Shown here piece by piece: positions 35,529 to 43,485 of a stretch of DNA of 64,000 bases (position 1 is its first letter; every line of letters begins with the position of its first letter). Position numbers and translations under genes: made by a program. The notes below the pieces were generated by a model. The model made no database searches and was not told the DNA's origin. It saw only the letters and a program-made list of their open reading frames with translations. The stretch comes from Nocardia vinacea NBRC 16497 (GTDB lineage Bacteria > Actinomycetota > Actinomycetes > Mycobacteriales > Mycobacteriaceae), in contig NZ_BAGN01000428.1 of NCBI RefSeq assembly GCF_000308835.1, positions 28,196 through 92,195 on the forward strand. Reading direction: 5' to 3'.

Positions 35529-36439
35529 CGGGCAATACCTTCCGGGTCTGTCAGCACAACCTGCTTCGCTTTCCAGGGAAGCCGGGAAGCCGAACGGGAG
35601 TACTTCTTCTCGAGCTGGGATTGCGGGTAGCTCAGGATCAGAGTCATCACGAGGTACCACAGGCTGGCAACGATCAAGAGTGGGATGGTCTCGTAGGTGC
35701 GGGCGTAGATCAGTTGCGCGCTCTGGAGCAGCTCGGCGACGCCCAGCACGCTGACGAGGGAGGTCTCCTTGAACATTCCGATGACCTGATTTCCGGTTGC
35801 CGGAATGATCGAGGGCATCGCCTGGGGAATGATGACCTTGCGCATCTTCATCGCGCCGCTCATGCCCAGTGAGTCGGCAGCCTCGATCTGGCCCGTGGGG
35901 ACCGCAGAGAATCCGCCGCGGATGATCTCCGCCATGTACGCCGCTTGATTGAGCGTCAGGCCGATGACCGCAGCCGTGATGGGGGTGATCAGGGCATTGA
36001 CGTCGATGCCCATGCCACCGATCGACAGGTTCGGGTACAGCGCGGCGATGTTGAACCAGAAGATCAGCTGGACCAGCACCGGGGTGCCACGGAAGAAGGT
36101 GATGTACACCCCTGCCGTTGCGGCAATTGGTTTGATGCTCGAGGACCGCATGATCGCCAGAAAAAGCCCCAGCAGCGTACCGAGGACCATGCTGATGACC
36201 GTCAGATAGATCGTCAGGACCAGCCCGCGCAGGATCGATTCATTGGTGAAGTATTTGGTGACCACATCCCACTGGAAGTTGGGGTTGGTCGAGACGGAAA
36301 CGGCTAGGCCCAGGGCGAGCAGGATGCATATCACCCAAGCCGCGTACTCGAACGCACTTTTGCGCCTCAGCCTCGGCTTGAGGGCGGGATCCATTTTGTC
36401 CATCGTCGGGTTACTTCCGCGGGTAGTCGATTGCCCCAT
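35525..36439 (-). CDS. Polar amino acid ABC transporter, permease
   Basis: This 304-residue membrane protein of the HisM/GlnP family has about five hydrophobic segments. It shows VYITFFRGTPVLVQLIFWFN and the EAA-loop region AEIIRGGFSAVPTGQIEAAD, which contacts the ATPase, then SLGMSGAMKMRKVIIPQAMP. A GGGAGA site precedes ATG 36439; shorter starts at Met 13 or 16 are possible and match the relic copy better. A single permease suggests a homodimer. It couples by ATGA to the ATPase. Confidence 0.92.
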   Translation of the reverse strand: MGQSTTRGSNPTMDKMDPALKPRLRRKSAFEYAAWVICILLALGLAVSVSTNPNFQWDVVTKYFTNESILRGLVLTIYLTVISMVLGTLLGLFLAIMRSSSIKPIAATAGVYITFFRGTPVLVQLIFWFNIAALYPNLSIGGMGIDVNALITPITAAVIGLTLNQAAYMAEIIRGGFSAVPTGQIEAADSLGMSGAMKMRKVIIPQAMPSIIPATGNQVIGMFKETSLVSVLGVAELLQSAQLIYARTYETIPLLIVASLWYLVMTLILSYPQSQLEKKYSRSASRLPWKAKQVVLTDPEGIAR

Positions 36440-36448
36440 GGTGTCTCC

Positions 36449-37366
36449 CTAGTTGAGCTTGGCGTCGGAAACGGCCCCAGCGGTGAGACCCCAGTTGGCG
36501 AGCGACTTCTGGTATTCGGGGCTGTTGAGGACCGACTGAACGGCCGCCTGCAGCGCGGGAGTCAGCGGTGATCCCTTCTTGAGGGCGATGGTGACGGTGT
36601 GATCCGAGCGCGTGTCGACCTGCGGGGTAAGGACAGCGATCACTTTGGGCTGCTGCTTCTGTGCCCATGCCAGGGCGGAGGTGTCGTAGAAGACGCCGTC
36701 GACCCGCTTGGAGGCCAGCTGGGTCAGCGCTTCCTGGACATTGGGAAGGGTGATGCCGTTGATCGCCGGCTTGCCCTGCGACACGCACGTCCATTCGGAG
36801 ATGTTGGGCAGGTGCTTGAGCTGCGCGTTCGAGCCCTTCGTCACGGCAATGTTCTTGCCGCACAGATTGTCGTTGCTCAGGCCCAGCGGGTTTCCGGCCG
36901 CCACTGCCACGGAGACCCCGCTGTTGAAATAGTCGATCATGTCCAGGACCTCGAGCCGTTCGGGTGTGGGTGACATGGAGGTGGCGGTGAAGTCGTATCG
37001 CCCCCCATCGATGCCAGGAATGATGGTGTCGAAACTGGTGTTGACGAACTTCAGCCTGAGCCCGAGCTTCTTGGCAACCAGGCGGGCCACGTCCGGGTTG
37101 AGTCCGATCGGAGTGGTGCTGTCATCGGCAAGGAAAGTGGTCGGCGGGTAGTGCAGGTCCATCGCCACCTCCAGTTCGCCCTTGTCCTTGTAGGAGGCGG
37201 GCAGCAGGGCGACAGCGGCCGGGTCCGGCTGTACGCCCTCGGAGATATCGCCCGTATTCGACGTCGAGCCCGCGGCCCCATCGCTATCGGAGGTGCCACA
37301 CGCGCTCAGGGTCACAAGGAGGGCGAAGCCGACAGCTGCGGCCTGGATTCTTGTTCTTGTCTTCAT
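36449..37366 (-). CDS. Polar amino acid ABC transporter, binding lipoprotein
   Basis: This is a 305-residue family 3 solute-binding protein. The signal peptide ends in the lipobox LSAC (Cys at residue 22), so it is anchored in the membrane, followed by a Ser/Gly/Asp linker. The mature part has LGLRLKFVNTSFDTIIPGID and GGRYDFTATSMSPTPERLEV, which are conserved in amino-acid binders. It is the first gene of the transporter operon and 388 bases away from the divergent HAD gene; two operator-like boxes lie between. The ligand is likely an amino acid or amine with a carboxylate, but it cannot be named. Confidence 0.92.
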   Translation of the reverse strand: MKTRTRIQAAAVGFALLVTLSACGTSDSDGAAGSTSNTGDISEGVQPDPAAVALLPASYKDKGELEVAMDLHYPPTTFLADDSTTPIGLNPDVARLVAKKLGLRLKFVNTSFDTIIPGIDGGRYDFTATSMSPTPERLEVLDMIDYFNSGVSVAVAAGNPLGLSNDNLCGKNIAVTKGSNAQLKHLPNISEWTCVSQGKPAINGITLPNVQEALTQLASKRVDGVFYDTSALAWAQKQQPKVIAVLTPQVDTRSDHTVTIALKKGSPLTPALQAAVQSVLNSPEYQKSLANWGLTAGAVSDAKLN

Positions 37367-37521
37367 GGTTTTCCTTCGAGGATCTCAGCGAAAAGAGATT
37401 CGCTGAACGGATCGCGGGTTCTCAGACTCCCGGCCAGGTATCCCGTCGCCGCAGGTGGCGGGGTGTGCGTGCAGGGCATCTGCACGTCCGGATAGGGCTC
37501 ATACAACCACTTCCACACCAG

Positions 37522-37533
37522 ATTGTCGACAGT
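37522..37533. promoter_or_regulatory. Putative GntR operator, divergent promoter, site 1
   Basis: ATTGTCGACAGT differs by one base from the perfect palindrome. It lies about 155 bases upstream of the binding-protein gene and probably serves the minus-strand transporter operon. Confidence 0.5.
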
Positions 37534-37596
37534 TAACAGCTATCTCCTTCACAGTTCGTGCCGGAGGTGTGCTGCGTCACACTACGCCGATAGCAA

Positions 37597-37608
37597 ACTG
37601 TTGACAAT
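37597..37608. promoter_or_regulatory. Putative GntR operator, divergent promoter, site 2
   Basis: ACTGTTGACAAT is the reverse-orientation form of the motif, and an extra ATTGACAATT overlaps its right end (37607-37616). It is about 147 bases before the HAD start and probably serves the plus-strand operon. Confidence 0.5.
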
Positions 37609-37754
37609 TGACAATTCTGCGGTTTAGGGTCGAATCAGCAGGCAACGGAGTCCTGAGTGAGGGTGGCGACGACCGCCCGCAACTCCGCATCCTCCCCGGA
37701 ACGGCAGTGCTTCCCGAACTGTCGCCGCCCTCACCTTCAATGAAACGGATGATC

Positions 37755-38429
37755 ATGGCAGACACGACTTTCCGGCCGAAGTACGTCTCTTTCGATTGCT
37801 ACGGCACGCTGATCAACTTCGACATCGATCCCACCACCCGTCGGCTGCTCGGGGACCGTCTTCATGAGGACGAGTGGCCCGCGTTCAAGAAGGTGTTCCG
37901 CGGGTATCGGTACGACGAGGTCTGCGGCGACTACAAGCCCTACGAGCAGATCCTTCAGGATTCCTTTGACCGGGTGTGCAAGCGGTGGGGCATTGGGCCG
38001 ACCGAAGGCGCCGGCGCACAGTTCGCTGAGGCTGTACGTGGCTGGGTTGCCCACGAGGACGTGCCGGCTCCGCTGAAGACGATGGGCGATAACTACAAGC
38101 TGGTGATCCTGTCCAACGCAGACGACAGCTTCCTGGACATCAGCGTTCCGAAGCTCGGTGCCGACTTCCACGCCGTCCATACCGCCGAGCAGGCCCAGGC
38201 CTACAAGCCGCGCTACCAGGCATTCGAGTACATGCTCGACACCCTGAACGCCAAGCCGGAGGACTTCCTGCACGTCTCCTCGCACACGCGGTACGACATG
38301 ATGCCGATGCACGATATGGGCTTCCGGAACCTGGTGCTGCTGGACCGTGGCTATGACCCCATCACCGCGGGCTACGACTACACCACCGTCGATTCTCTCG
38401 ACGAGCTCAACAAACTCCTCGGCCTCTGA
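37755..38429 (+). CDS. HAD hydrolase, haloacid-dehalogenase type II-like, copy B
   Basis: This is a 224-residue HAD protein. ATG 37755 is chosen because GGAT lies six bases before and the start then aligns with copy A; ATGs at 37740 and 37749 are alternatives. Motif I FDCYGTL, motif II KLVILSNADD, the Lys in AYKPRYQAFEYM and the acidic part of RYDMMPMHDMGF are all present. With DxYGT it is nearer to true 2-haloacid dehalogenases than copy A, but its place at the head of an amine operon argues for another hydrolysis, perhaps of a phosphate or an unstable oxidation product. It is followed 26 bases later by the PuuB-like gene. Confidence 0.87.
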   Translation: MADTTFRPKYVSFDCYGTLINFDIDPTTRRLLGDRLHEDEWPAFKKVFRGYRYDEVCGDYKPYEQILQDSFDRVCKRWGIGPTEGAGAQFAEAVRGWVAHEDVPAPLKTMGDNYKLVILSNADDSFLDISVPKLGADFHAVHTAEQAQAYKPRYQAFEYMLDTLNAKPEDFLHVSSHTRYDMMPMHDMGFRNLVLLDRGYDPITAGYDYTTVDSLDELNKLLGL

Positions 38430-38455
38430 ACCACGGGTAAGGCGAAAGGTCAATC

Positions 38456-39733
38456 GTGAAACTCATCCCTTACTGGCTGGACACCTCCGAACCCTCCGGC
38501 GACTACCGCCGGACGCCGGTGCCCGACGAGGTCGACGTCGCCATCATCGGCGCCGGATTCACCGGTCTCTCGGCGGCGGTCGAGTTCGCCCAGCACGGCG
38601 CGAGCGTTGTTGTCCTCGACCGCCATACGGTGGGTTGGGGTGCCTCCGGCCGCAACGGAGGGATGGCGACCACGGGATTGGCGATCGGCTTCAACACCGC
38701 GGTGAAACGGTACGGGGGCACCCGGGCCGTGAAAATGTTCCGGGAATACAACGATGCCATCGACACCATCGAGAAATTGGTGCACAACTATGGCATCGAC
38801 TGCGACTTCCAGCGGTTCGGGAAACTGTCGCTGGCCTTTCATCCCTCCCACTACGAGGGAATGCTGAAGTCGCAGGAGCAACTGGCCGCCTTGGCCGACT
38901 ACGAGGTTCTCACCATCCCGAAGTCCGAAATTCACAGTGAGATCGGCTCCGATTTCTATCACGGAGCGATGCTCGATCCGCTCGGTGCCGGGATGCACGT
39001 CGGAAAGTTCGCGCACGGCCTGGCCGGGGCAGCCGTTGCCGCCGGAGCTGTCATTTGTGAAAACGCTGCGGTCACAGAACTGCACAAGGTCTCGGGGACC
39101 GTGCACGATGTGCACACCACCCGCGGCATCGTCCGGGCGAAACAGGTGCTGGTAGCCACCAGTGGCTACACGGGCGCTGTGACGCCGTGGCTGCAGCGAC
39201 GTGTGATTCCGGTGGGCAGCTTCATCATCGTCACCGAACCGCTGCCGGGCGAGGTGGTCGACCGAATTCTGCCGAACCGCCGCCAGGCCTCCGACAGCAA
39301 GATGCTGACCTACTACTTCCGCATCACTCCGGACAACCGGCTGCTGTTCGGCGGCCGCGCCCGCTTCGCGCTCTCGAGCCCGGATTCCGATATCAAGAGC
39401 GGCAGGATTCTGCGCAAGGCCATGATCGAGCTGTTTCCGTATCTGTCGAACACCAAGGTGGACTACACATGGGGTGGACTGGTCGATCTGTCCATGGACC
39501 AGATGGTCCACGCCGGCGTGCACGACGGAGTGTTCTACTCCCTCTGCTACAGCGGCCACGGTGTCCAGATGGCCGCCCACATGGGCAAGAAGATGGTCCA
39601 CTACATGAGTGGCGACAAGACCGCGAACGTCTGGGAAGACTTGAAGAATCCCCCCGTCCCCGGACATTTCGGGCCCCCGTGGTTCCTGCCGATCATCGGT
39701 GGCGCCGCGAAGATCATCGACCGCATCAAATAG
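38456..39733 (+). CDS. PuuB-like FAD-dependent oxidoreductase, copy B
   Basis: This 425-residue DAO-family flavoprotein starts at GTG 38456 after GAAAGGT. DVAIIGAGFTGLSAAVEFAQ binds FAD, GWGASGRNGGMATTG is the family mark, and YSLCYSGHGVQMAAHMG is the C-terminal FAD contact. It resembles gamma-glutamylputrescine oxidase and related amine oxidases, yet no gamma-glutamylation genes (puuA, puuD) are in the window, so the substrate is probably another amine whose product aldehyde goes to the aldehyde dehydrogenase that follows 16 bases on. Confidence 0.88.
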   Translation: MKLIPYWLDTSEPSGDYRRTPVPDEVDVAIIGAGFTGLSAAVEFAQHGASVVVLDRHTVGWGASGRNGGMATTGLAIGFNTAVKRYGGTRAVKMFREYNDAIDTIEKLVHNYGIDCDFQRFGKLSLAFHPSHYEGMLKSQEQLAALADYEVLTIPKSEIHSEIGSDFYHGAMLDPLGAGMHVGKFAHGLAGAAVAAGAVICENAAVTELHKVSGTVHDVHTTRGIVRAKQVLVATSGYTGAVTPWLQRRVIPVGSFIIVTEPLPGEVVDRILPNRRQASDSKMLTYYFRITPDNRLLFGGRARFALSSPDSDIKSGRILRKAMIELFPYLSNTKVDYTWGGLVDLSMDQMVHAGVHDGVFYSLCYSGHGVQMAAHMGKKMVHYMSGDKTANVWEDLKNPPVPGHFGPPWFLPIIGGAAKIIDRIK

Positions 39734-39749
39734 GCAGGGAGGCAATCTC

Positions 39750-41288
39750 ATGCTCTCATCCACAACTGTCGTTGACGCGCTCCCGGAACCAGATGTTCGT
39801 CGGTCAGGAATTGCCACTATGCCCGGAGGGGCCTTCCTCGAGGGCCGATGGCAGGCCGCCGAAATGACCTTGGACGTGCGCGATCCCGAGGACGGGGTTT
39901 TGCTCGGCCGGGTGTGCAGCTCGACGGCCCAGGACGTGCGGCGCGCGATCGCGCACATCCACCGCCACCTGCAGACCGATCCGTGGCCGCTGCGCCCTCG
40001 CCGGCAGGCGCTCGAGAAGGCAGCCCGGCTGCTCGACGAACGGTCCGCGCGATTCGCCACCATCATTGCCGCCGAAAGCAGCAAGACCATCACCGAGGCC
40101 GAGCGTGAGGTTGTCCGCTGCATCGAGACGCTGCGACTCTCGGCCGCCGCCGCCAGCGAACTGTCCGGATCGACCCTGGACTTCGACGACAGCACCGCGG
40201 CCGCGAACAAGATCGGCTGGTACAGCCGGAAACCGGTGGGCATCGTCGCGGCGATCACACCGTTCAACGATCCCCTGAACCTGGTCGCGCACAAGCTGGG
40301 CCCCGCCCTCATCGCCGGCAACGGCGTGGTCCTCAAGCCCTCCGAGCAGACCCCCACGAGCGGGCTGGCCCTGGTTCAGTTACTGCTCGAAGCGGGAGTG
40401 CCGTCGGGACGGATCGCGGCGATCGTCGGCGGTCCCGGTGTGGCCGAAGCGCTCGTGACCGACGATCAGATCGACCTGATCACCTTCACCGGCGGACCCC
40501 GGACAGCCGAACGGATCGCCGCCGCCGCCGGTGCCAAGAAGGTCCTCTCCGAACTCGGCGGCAACAATGCCACGATCGTCTGCGCCGACGCCGATGCGGT
40601 CTCCGCCGCCGACGCGATCGTCACCGGGGCGTTCGGGGTCGCCGGGCAGAACTGCCTGTCGGTGCAACGGGTGTACGTGCACACCTCGCTCTTCGAGCGG
40701 GTTGTCGCGGAGGTCACCCGGGGCACGCGGGCACTGCGGATGGGGCCGAAGTTCGACCGCGGCACCGATGTTGGTCCGCTGATTTCCGAGGCCGAGGCCA
40801 GGCGCGTCGAGGAATGGGTGGACGAGGCCATTGCGGCGGGGGCGTCGCTCCACGCGGGAGGACAGCGGCGGGGCGCCTTCTACGAACCCACCGTCCTGAC
40901 CGATGTTCCGGCGGCGTGCCGGGTGATCCGTGACGAAGTATTCGGCCCGGTCGTGACGATCATGCCTTTCGTCGAGGTCTCCGACGCCGTCCACGCGGCC
41001 AACGATTCCGAGTACGGACTGCAAGCGGGCATCTTCACCCAGTCGATGGATCTTGCTTTGACCATTGCCGAGCACCTGCACGTCGGTGCCGTGGTCATCA
41101 ACGAAACCAGCGATGTCCGCATCGATTCGATGCCGTTCGGCGGCTTCAAGAAGTCCGGAGTCGGCCGCGAAGGAGTGCGGTACGCGGTCCACGCGATGAC
41201 CGAACCCAAGAGCACCATCGTCAACCTCGGTGAATCGGAGGCACGCCTGCAGCTGCTTGGCGGGCGGCCAGAGCGGACAGCCTCATGA
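39750..41288 (+). CDS. Aldehyde dehydrogenase
   Basis: This 512-residue protein starts at ATG 39750, with GGGAGG nine bases before. It has VAAITPFNDPLNLVAHKLGP, FTGGPRTAERIAA, the Glu in SELGGNNATIV and the catalytic Cys in VAGQNCLSVQRVYVH. The ending FGGFKKSGVGREGVRYAVHA is like lactaldehyde/glyceraldehyde-type family members. It should oxidise the aldehyde made by the PuuB-like enzyme. The first 40 residues extend past the family norm. Its stop overlaps the next start by ATGA. Confidence 0.9.
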   Translation: MLSSTTVVDALPEPDVRRSGIATMPGGAFLEGRWQAAEMTLDVRDPEDGVLLGRVCSSTAQDVRRAIAHIHRHLQTDPWPLRPRRQALEKAARLLDERSARFATIIAAESSKTITEAEREVVRCIETLRLSAAAASELSGSTLDFDDSTAAANKIGWYSRKPVGIVAAITPFNDPLNLVAHKLGPALIAGNGVVLKPSEQTPTSGLALVQLLLEAGVPSGRIAAIVGGPGVAEALVTDDQIDLITFTGGPRTAERIAAAAGAKKVLSELGGNNATIVCADADAVSAADAIVTGAFGVAGQNCLSVQRVYVHTSLFERVVAEVTRGTRALRMGPKFDRGTDVGPLISEAEARRVEEWVDEAIAAGASLHAGGQRRGAFYEPTVLTDVPAACRVIRDEVFGPVVTIMPFVEVSDAVHAANDSEYGLQAGIFTQSMDLALTIAEHLHVGAVVINETSDVRIDSMPFGGFKKSGVGREGVRYAVHAMTEPKSTIVNLGESEARLQLLGGRPERTAS

Positions 41289-42379
41289 GCACGCACAAGA
41301 TCGCGGTCATCGCCGGCGACGGCATCGGGCAGGAAGTGGTCCCGGCGGCGATCGCCTGCCTCGAGCGTATCGCGAAAATTCATGCTCTCGATCTGAAGTT
41401 CACGTATTTCGACTGGGGCTCGGAATACTACGTGCAACACGGGCGAATGATGCCCGCCGACGGCCTCGAGCAGCTCGCCGACCACCATGCGATCTTCCTG
41501 GGAGCGGTGGGTGCACCCGAGGTGTCCGATACCGAATCACTGTGGGGCCTGTTGATTCCCATCCGCCGGGAATTCCAGCAATACATCAACCTCCGGCCCG
41601 TGAAAACCCTCGACGGTGTCACCTCTCCGCTGGCGGTGAAGCACTCCATCGATCTGCTCATCGTGCGAGAAAACAACGAAGGGGAATATTCGGAGGTCGG
41701 CGGCCGGATGTACCGCGGTCTGCCGCACGAGAGCGCGGTGCAGGAAACCATCTTCACCCGACTCGGGGTTACCCGGGTCGCGCACTACGCCGCCGTTCTG
41801 GCTGCCTCTCGCCGAGGGCACCTGACGTCGGCCACCAAGAGCAACGGCATCATCCATACGATGCCGTTCTGGGATGAAGTCGTGGCGGAGACCGCGGGGC
41901 TCTACCCCGAGGTGAGCCTGACCAGCGAACTCGTTGACGCCCTGGCAGCACATCTGGTCCTGCGACCCTGGACCTACGATGTCATCGTCGCCTCCAACCT
42001 GTTCGGGGACATCCTTTCCGATCTCGGAAGCTCCGTCACCGGCTCCATCGGCTTGGCACCGAGCGCCAATCTCAACCCGGAAGGCGACTTCCCGTCACTG
42101 TTCGAACCGGTGCACGGGTCGGCTCCAGACATTGCCGGACGGGGTCTGGCCAACCCGGTGGGGCAGATCTGGTCGGGAGCGATGATGCTCGGGCACCTCG
42201 GCCACCCCGAGGCCGCCGACCACCTGCAGGCCGCCTTCGAGTCGGCTCTGCGCGAGGGCTTCGGTACCCGCGATGTCGGTGGAACCTCGTCGACGTCCGA
42301 GTTCACGTCCGCGGTCCTGTCCGCCATCGATGCCATCGCCGCGAATCCGGCGGCCGCCACCACACAAACGGTGCTATGA
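41285..42379 (+). CDS. Tartrate/D-malate-type dehydrogenase
   Basis: This is a 364-residue beta-decarboxylating dehydrogenase of the isopropylmalate/isocitrate family. KIAVIAGDGIGQEVVPAA starts it and NLFGDILSDLGSSVTGSIGL is the family signature with the metal-binding Asp residues. HGRMMPADGL, ESLWGLLIPIRREFQQYINL and GEYSEVGGRMY point to tartrate dehydrogenase/decarboxylase or D-malate dehydrogenase rather than LeuB. Such enzymes turn D-malate or tartrate into pyruvate or related products with NAD. It is coupled by ATGA on both sides, so it is a committed member of this operon and suggests a 2-hydroxy-dicarboxylate intermediate. Confidence 0.87.
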   Translation: MSTHKIAVIAGDGIGQEVVPAAIACLERIAKIHALDLKFTYFDWGSEYYVQHGRMMPADGLEQLADHHAIFLGAVGAPEVSDTESLWGLLIPIRREFQQYINLRPVKTLDGVTSPLAVKHSIDLLIVRENNEGEYSEVGGRMYRGLPHESAVQETIFTRLGVTRVAHYAAVLAASRRGHLTSATKSNGIIHTMPFWDEVVAETAGLYPEVSLTSELVDALAAHLVLRPWTYDVIVASNLFGDILSDLGSSVTGSIGLAPSANLNPEGDFPSLFEPVHGSAPDIAGRGLANPVGQIWSGAMMLGHLGHPEAADHLQAAFESALREGFGTRDVGGTSSTSEFTSAVLSAIDAIAANPAAATTQTVL

Positions 42380-43359
42380 CGACCGCTGCCGAACGCACCC
42401 GGCCCGTCGTCGCTGTCCTCTACCGGGAGGCCCTGCCGCCCCGGTTGGCGGAGATCGCGGAGATCTCCGAGGTTCGGTTGACCAAAGCCGACGGTCTCGC
42501 CGAAGCCCTCGACGGCGCGGACGTGTTGTACCAGTGGCATTCGTTCTCGCCGACACTGCGCGAGAACTGGGATGCCGCCACATCCCTGCAGTGGGTCCAT
42601 GTCTCCGCGGCGGGGGTGAGTCAACTTCTGTTCGACGAACTGGTCGCCAGCGACATCGTCTATACCAACTCCCGAGGCGTGCTGAGCCGGGCCATCGCGG
42701 AGTTCGCGCTCGGGTTCGTGCTGGATATGGCCAAGGATGCGCAGACCTCGTTCCGGCTGCAGCAGCAAAACCGCTGGCAACACCGGGTTACCCGCAAGAT
42801 CCAGGGGCAGTCCGCGCTGGTGGTCGGCACCGGGTCCATCGGCCGCGAAATCGCCCGCCTCTTTCGTGCCGTGGGTATCGAGGTCAGCGGCGCCGCCCGC
42901 TCCCGCCGGCCCGGTGATGCCGATTTCGACCAGATCCACTCCTCCGCAGACTTGGCCACGATTGCCGGTGAGTACGACTACATCGTGCTGGCGGCGCCAT
43001 TGACCGCCGACACGAGGGGAGTGGTCGGCGCCGACGTGCTCGCGGCCATGACACCGACCGCACGGCTGATCAATGTCGGGCGCGGAGAACTCGTGGACAC
43101 CGGTGCCCTGACCGACGCATTGGCGTCCGGTTCGATTGCCGGCGCCGCCCTCGATGTCGTGTATCCCGAGCCGCTGCCCGACGGACACGCTCTGTGGGGC
43201 ATGGACAATGTCATCATCACCCCGCACATGAGCGGGGACACCGAAGACTATCTGGACGATCTCGGCCAACTCTTCGTCGACAATCTATGCCGGTTCTGCA
43301 ATAGCGAACCACTGGAAAATGTCGTGGACAAGGCGCTCGGATTCGTCCCCGCTACTTGA
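42376..43359 (+). CDS. D-2-hydroxyacid dehydrogenase
   Basis: This is a 327-residue NAD-dependent D-isomer hydroxyacid dehydrogenase. The Rossmann motif is VVGTGSIGREIARLF, the catalytic Arg lies in LINVGRGELVD, Glu in DVVYPEPLPDG and His in VIITPHMSG, all at the expected spacing. It interconverts a 2-keto acid and a D-2-hydroxy acid. Together with the upstream decarboxylating dehydrogenase it may process a C4 hydroxy acid. The start overlaps the preceding stop by ATGA. Confidence 0.88.
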   Translation: MTTAAERTRPVVAVLYREALPPRLAEIAEISEVRLTKADGLAEALDGADVLYQWHSFSPTLRENWDAATSLQWVHVSAAGVSQLLFDELVASDIVYTNSRGVLSRAIAEFALGFVLDMAKDAQTSFRLQQQNRWQHRVTRKIQGQSALVVGTGSIGREIARLFRAVGIEVSGAARSRRPGDADFDQIHSSADLATIAGEYDYIVLAAPLTADTRGVVGADVLAAMTPTARLINVGRGELVDTGALTDALASGSIAGAALDVVYPEPLPDGHALWGMDNVIITPHMSGDTEDYLDDLGQLFVDNLCRFCNSEPLENVVDKALGFVPAT

Positions 43360-43485
43360 ATTCGGTGCATTCGGCGGCCCGCACAATACGGCGCCACACC
43401 GGCGGTTGCCCGTTACATCGCGTGATCACCCACCCGCAGCATCCCTCCAATTCACCCGAGACCACCATCGCGAGAACCGAGAGCA

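Noticed and set aside
37755..38429. True 2-haloacid dehalogenase for halogenated compounds
   Set aside because: The motifs allow it, but the operon consists of amine and acid dehydrogenases, and no other dehalogenation gene is present.
33560..39733. Standard Puu putrescine pathway
   Set aside because: No gamma-glutamylputrescine synthetase or gamma-glutamyl-GABA hydrolase gene is in the window, and the transporter is an amino acid type.
38450..40357. 635-codon minus-strand frame opposite the PuuB-like and aldehyde dehydrogenase genes
   Set aside because: It has no family motifs; the plus-strand genes carry all conserved residues and ribosome sites.
41285..42379. leuB, 3-isopropylmalate dehydrogenase
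   Set aside because: The substrate-side motifs and the operon context fit tartrate/D-malate-type enzymes better, and no leucine genes are near.
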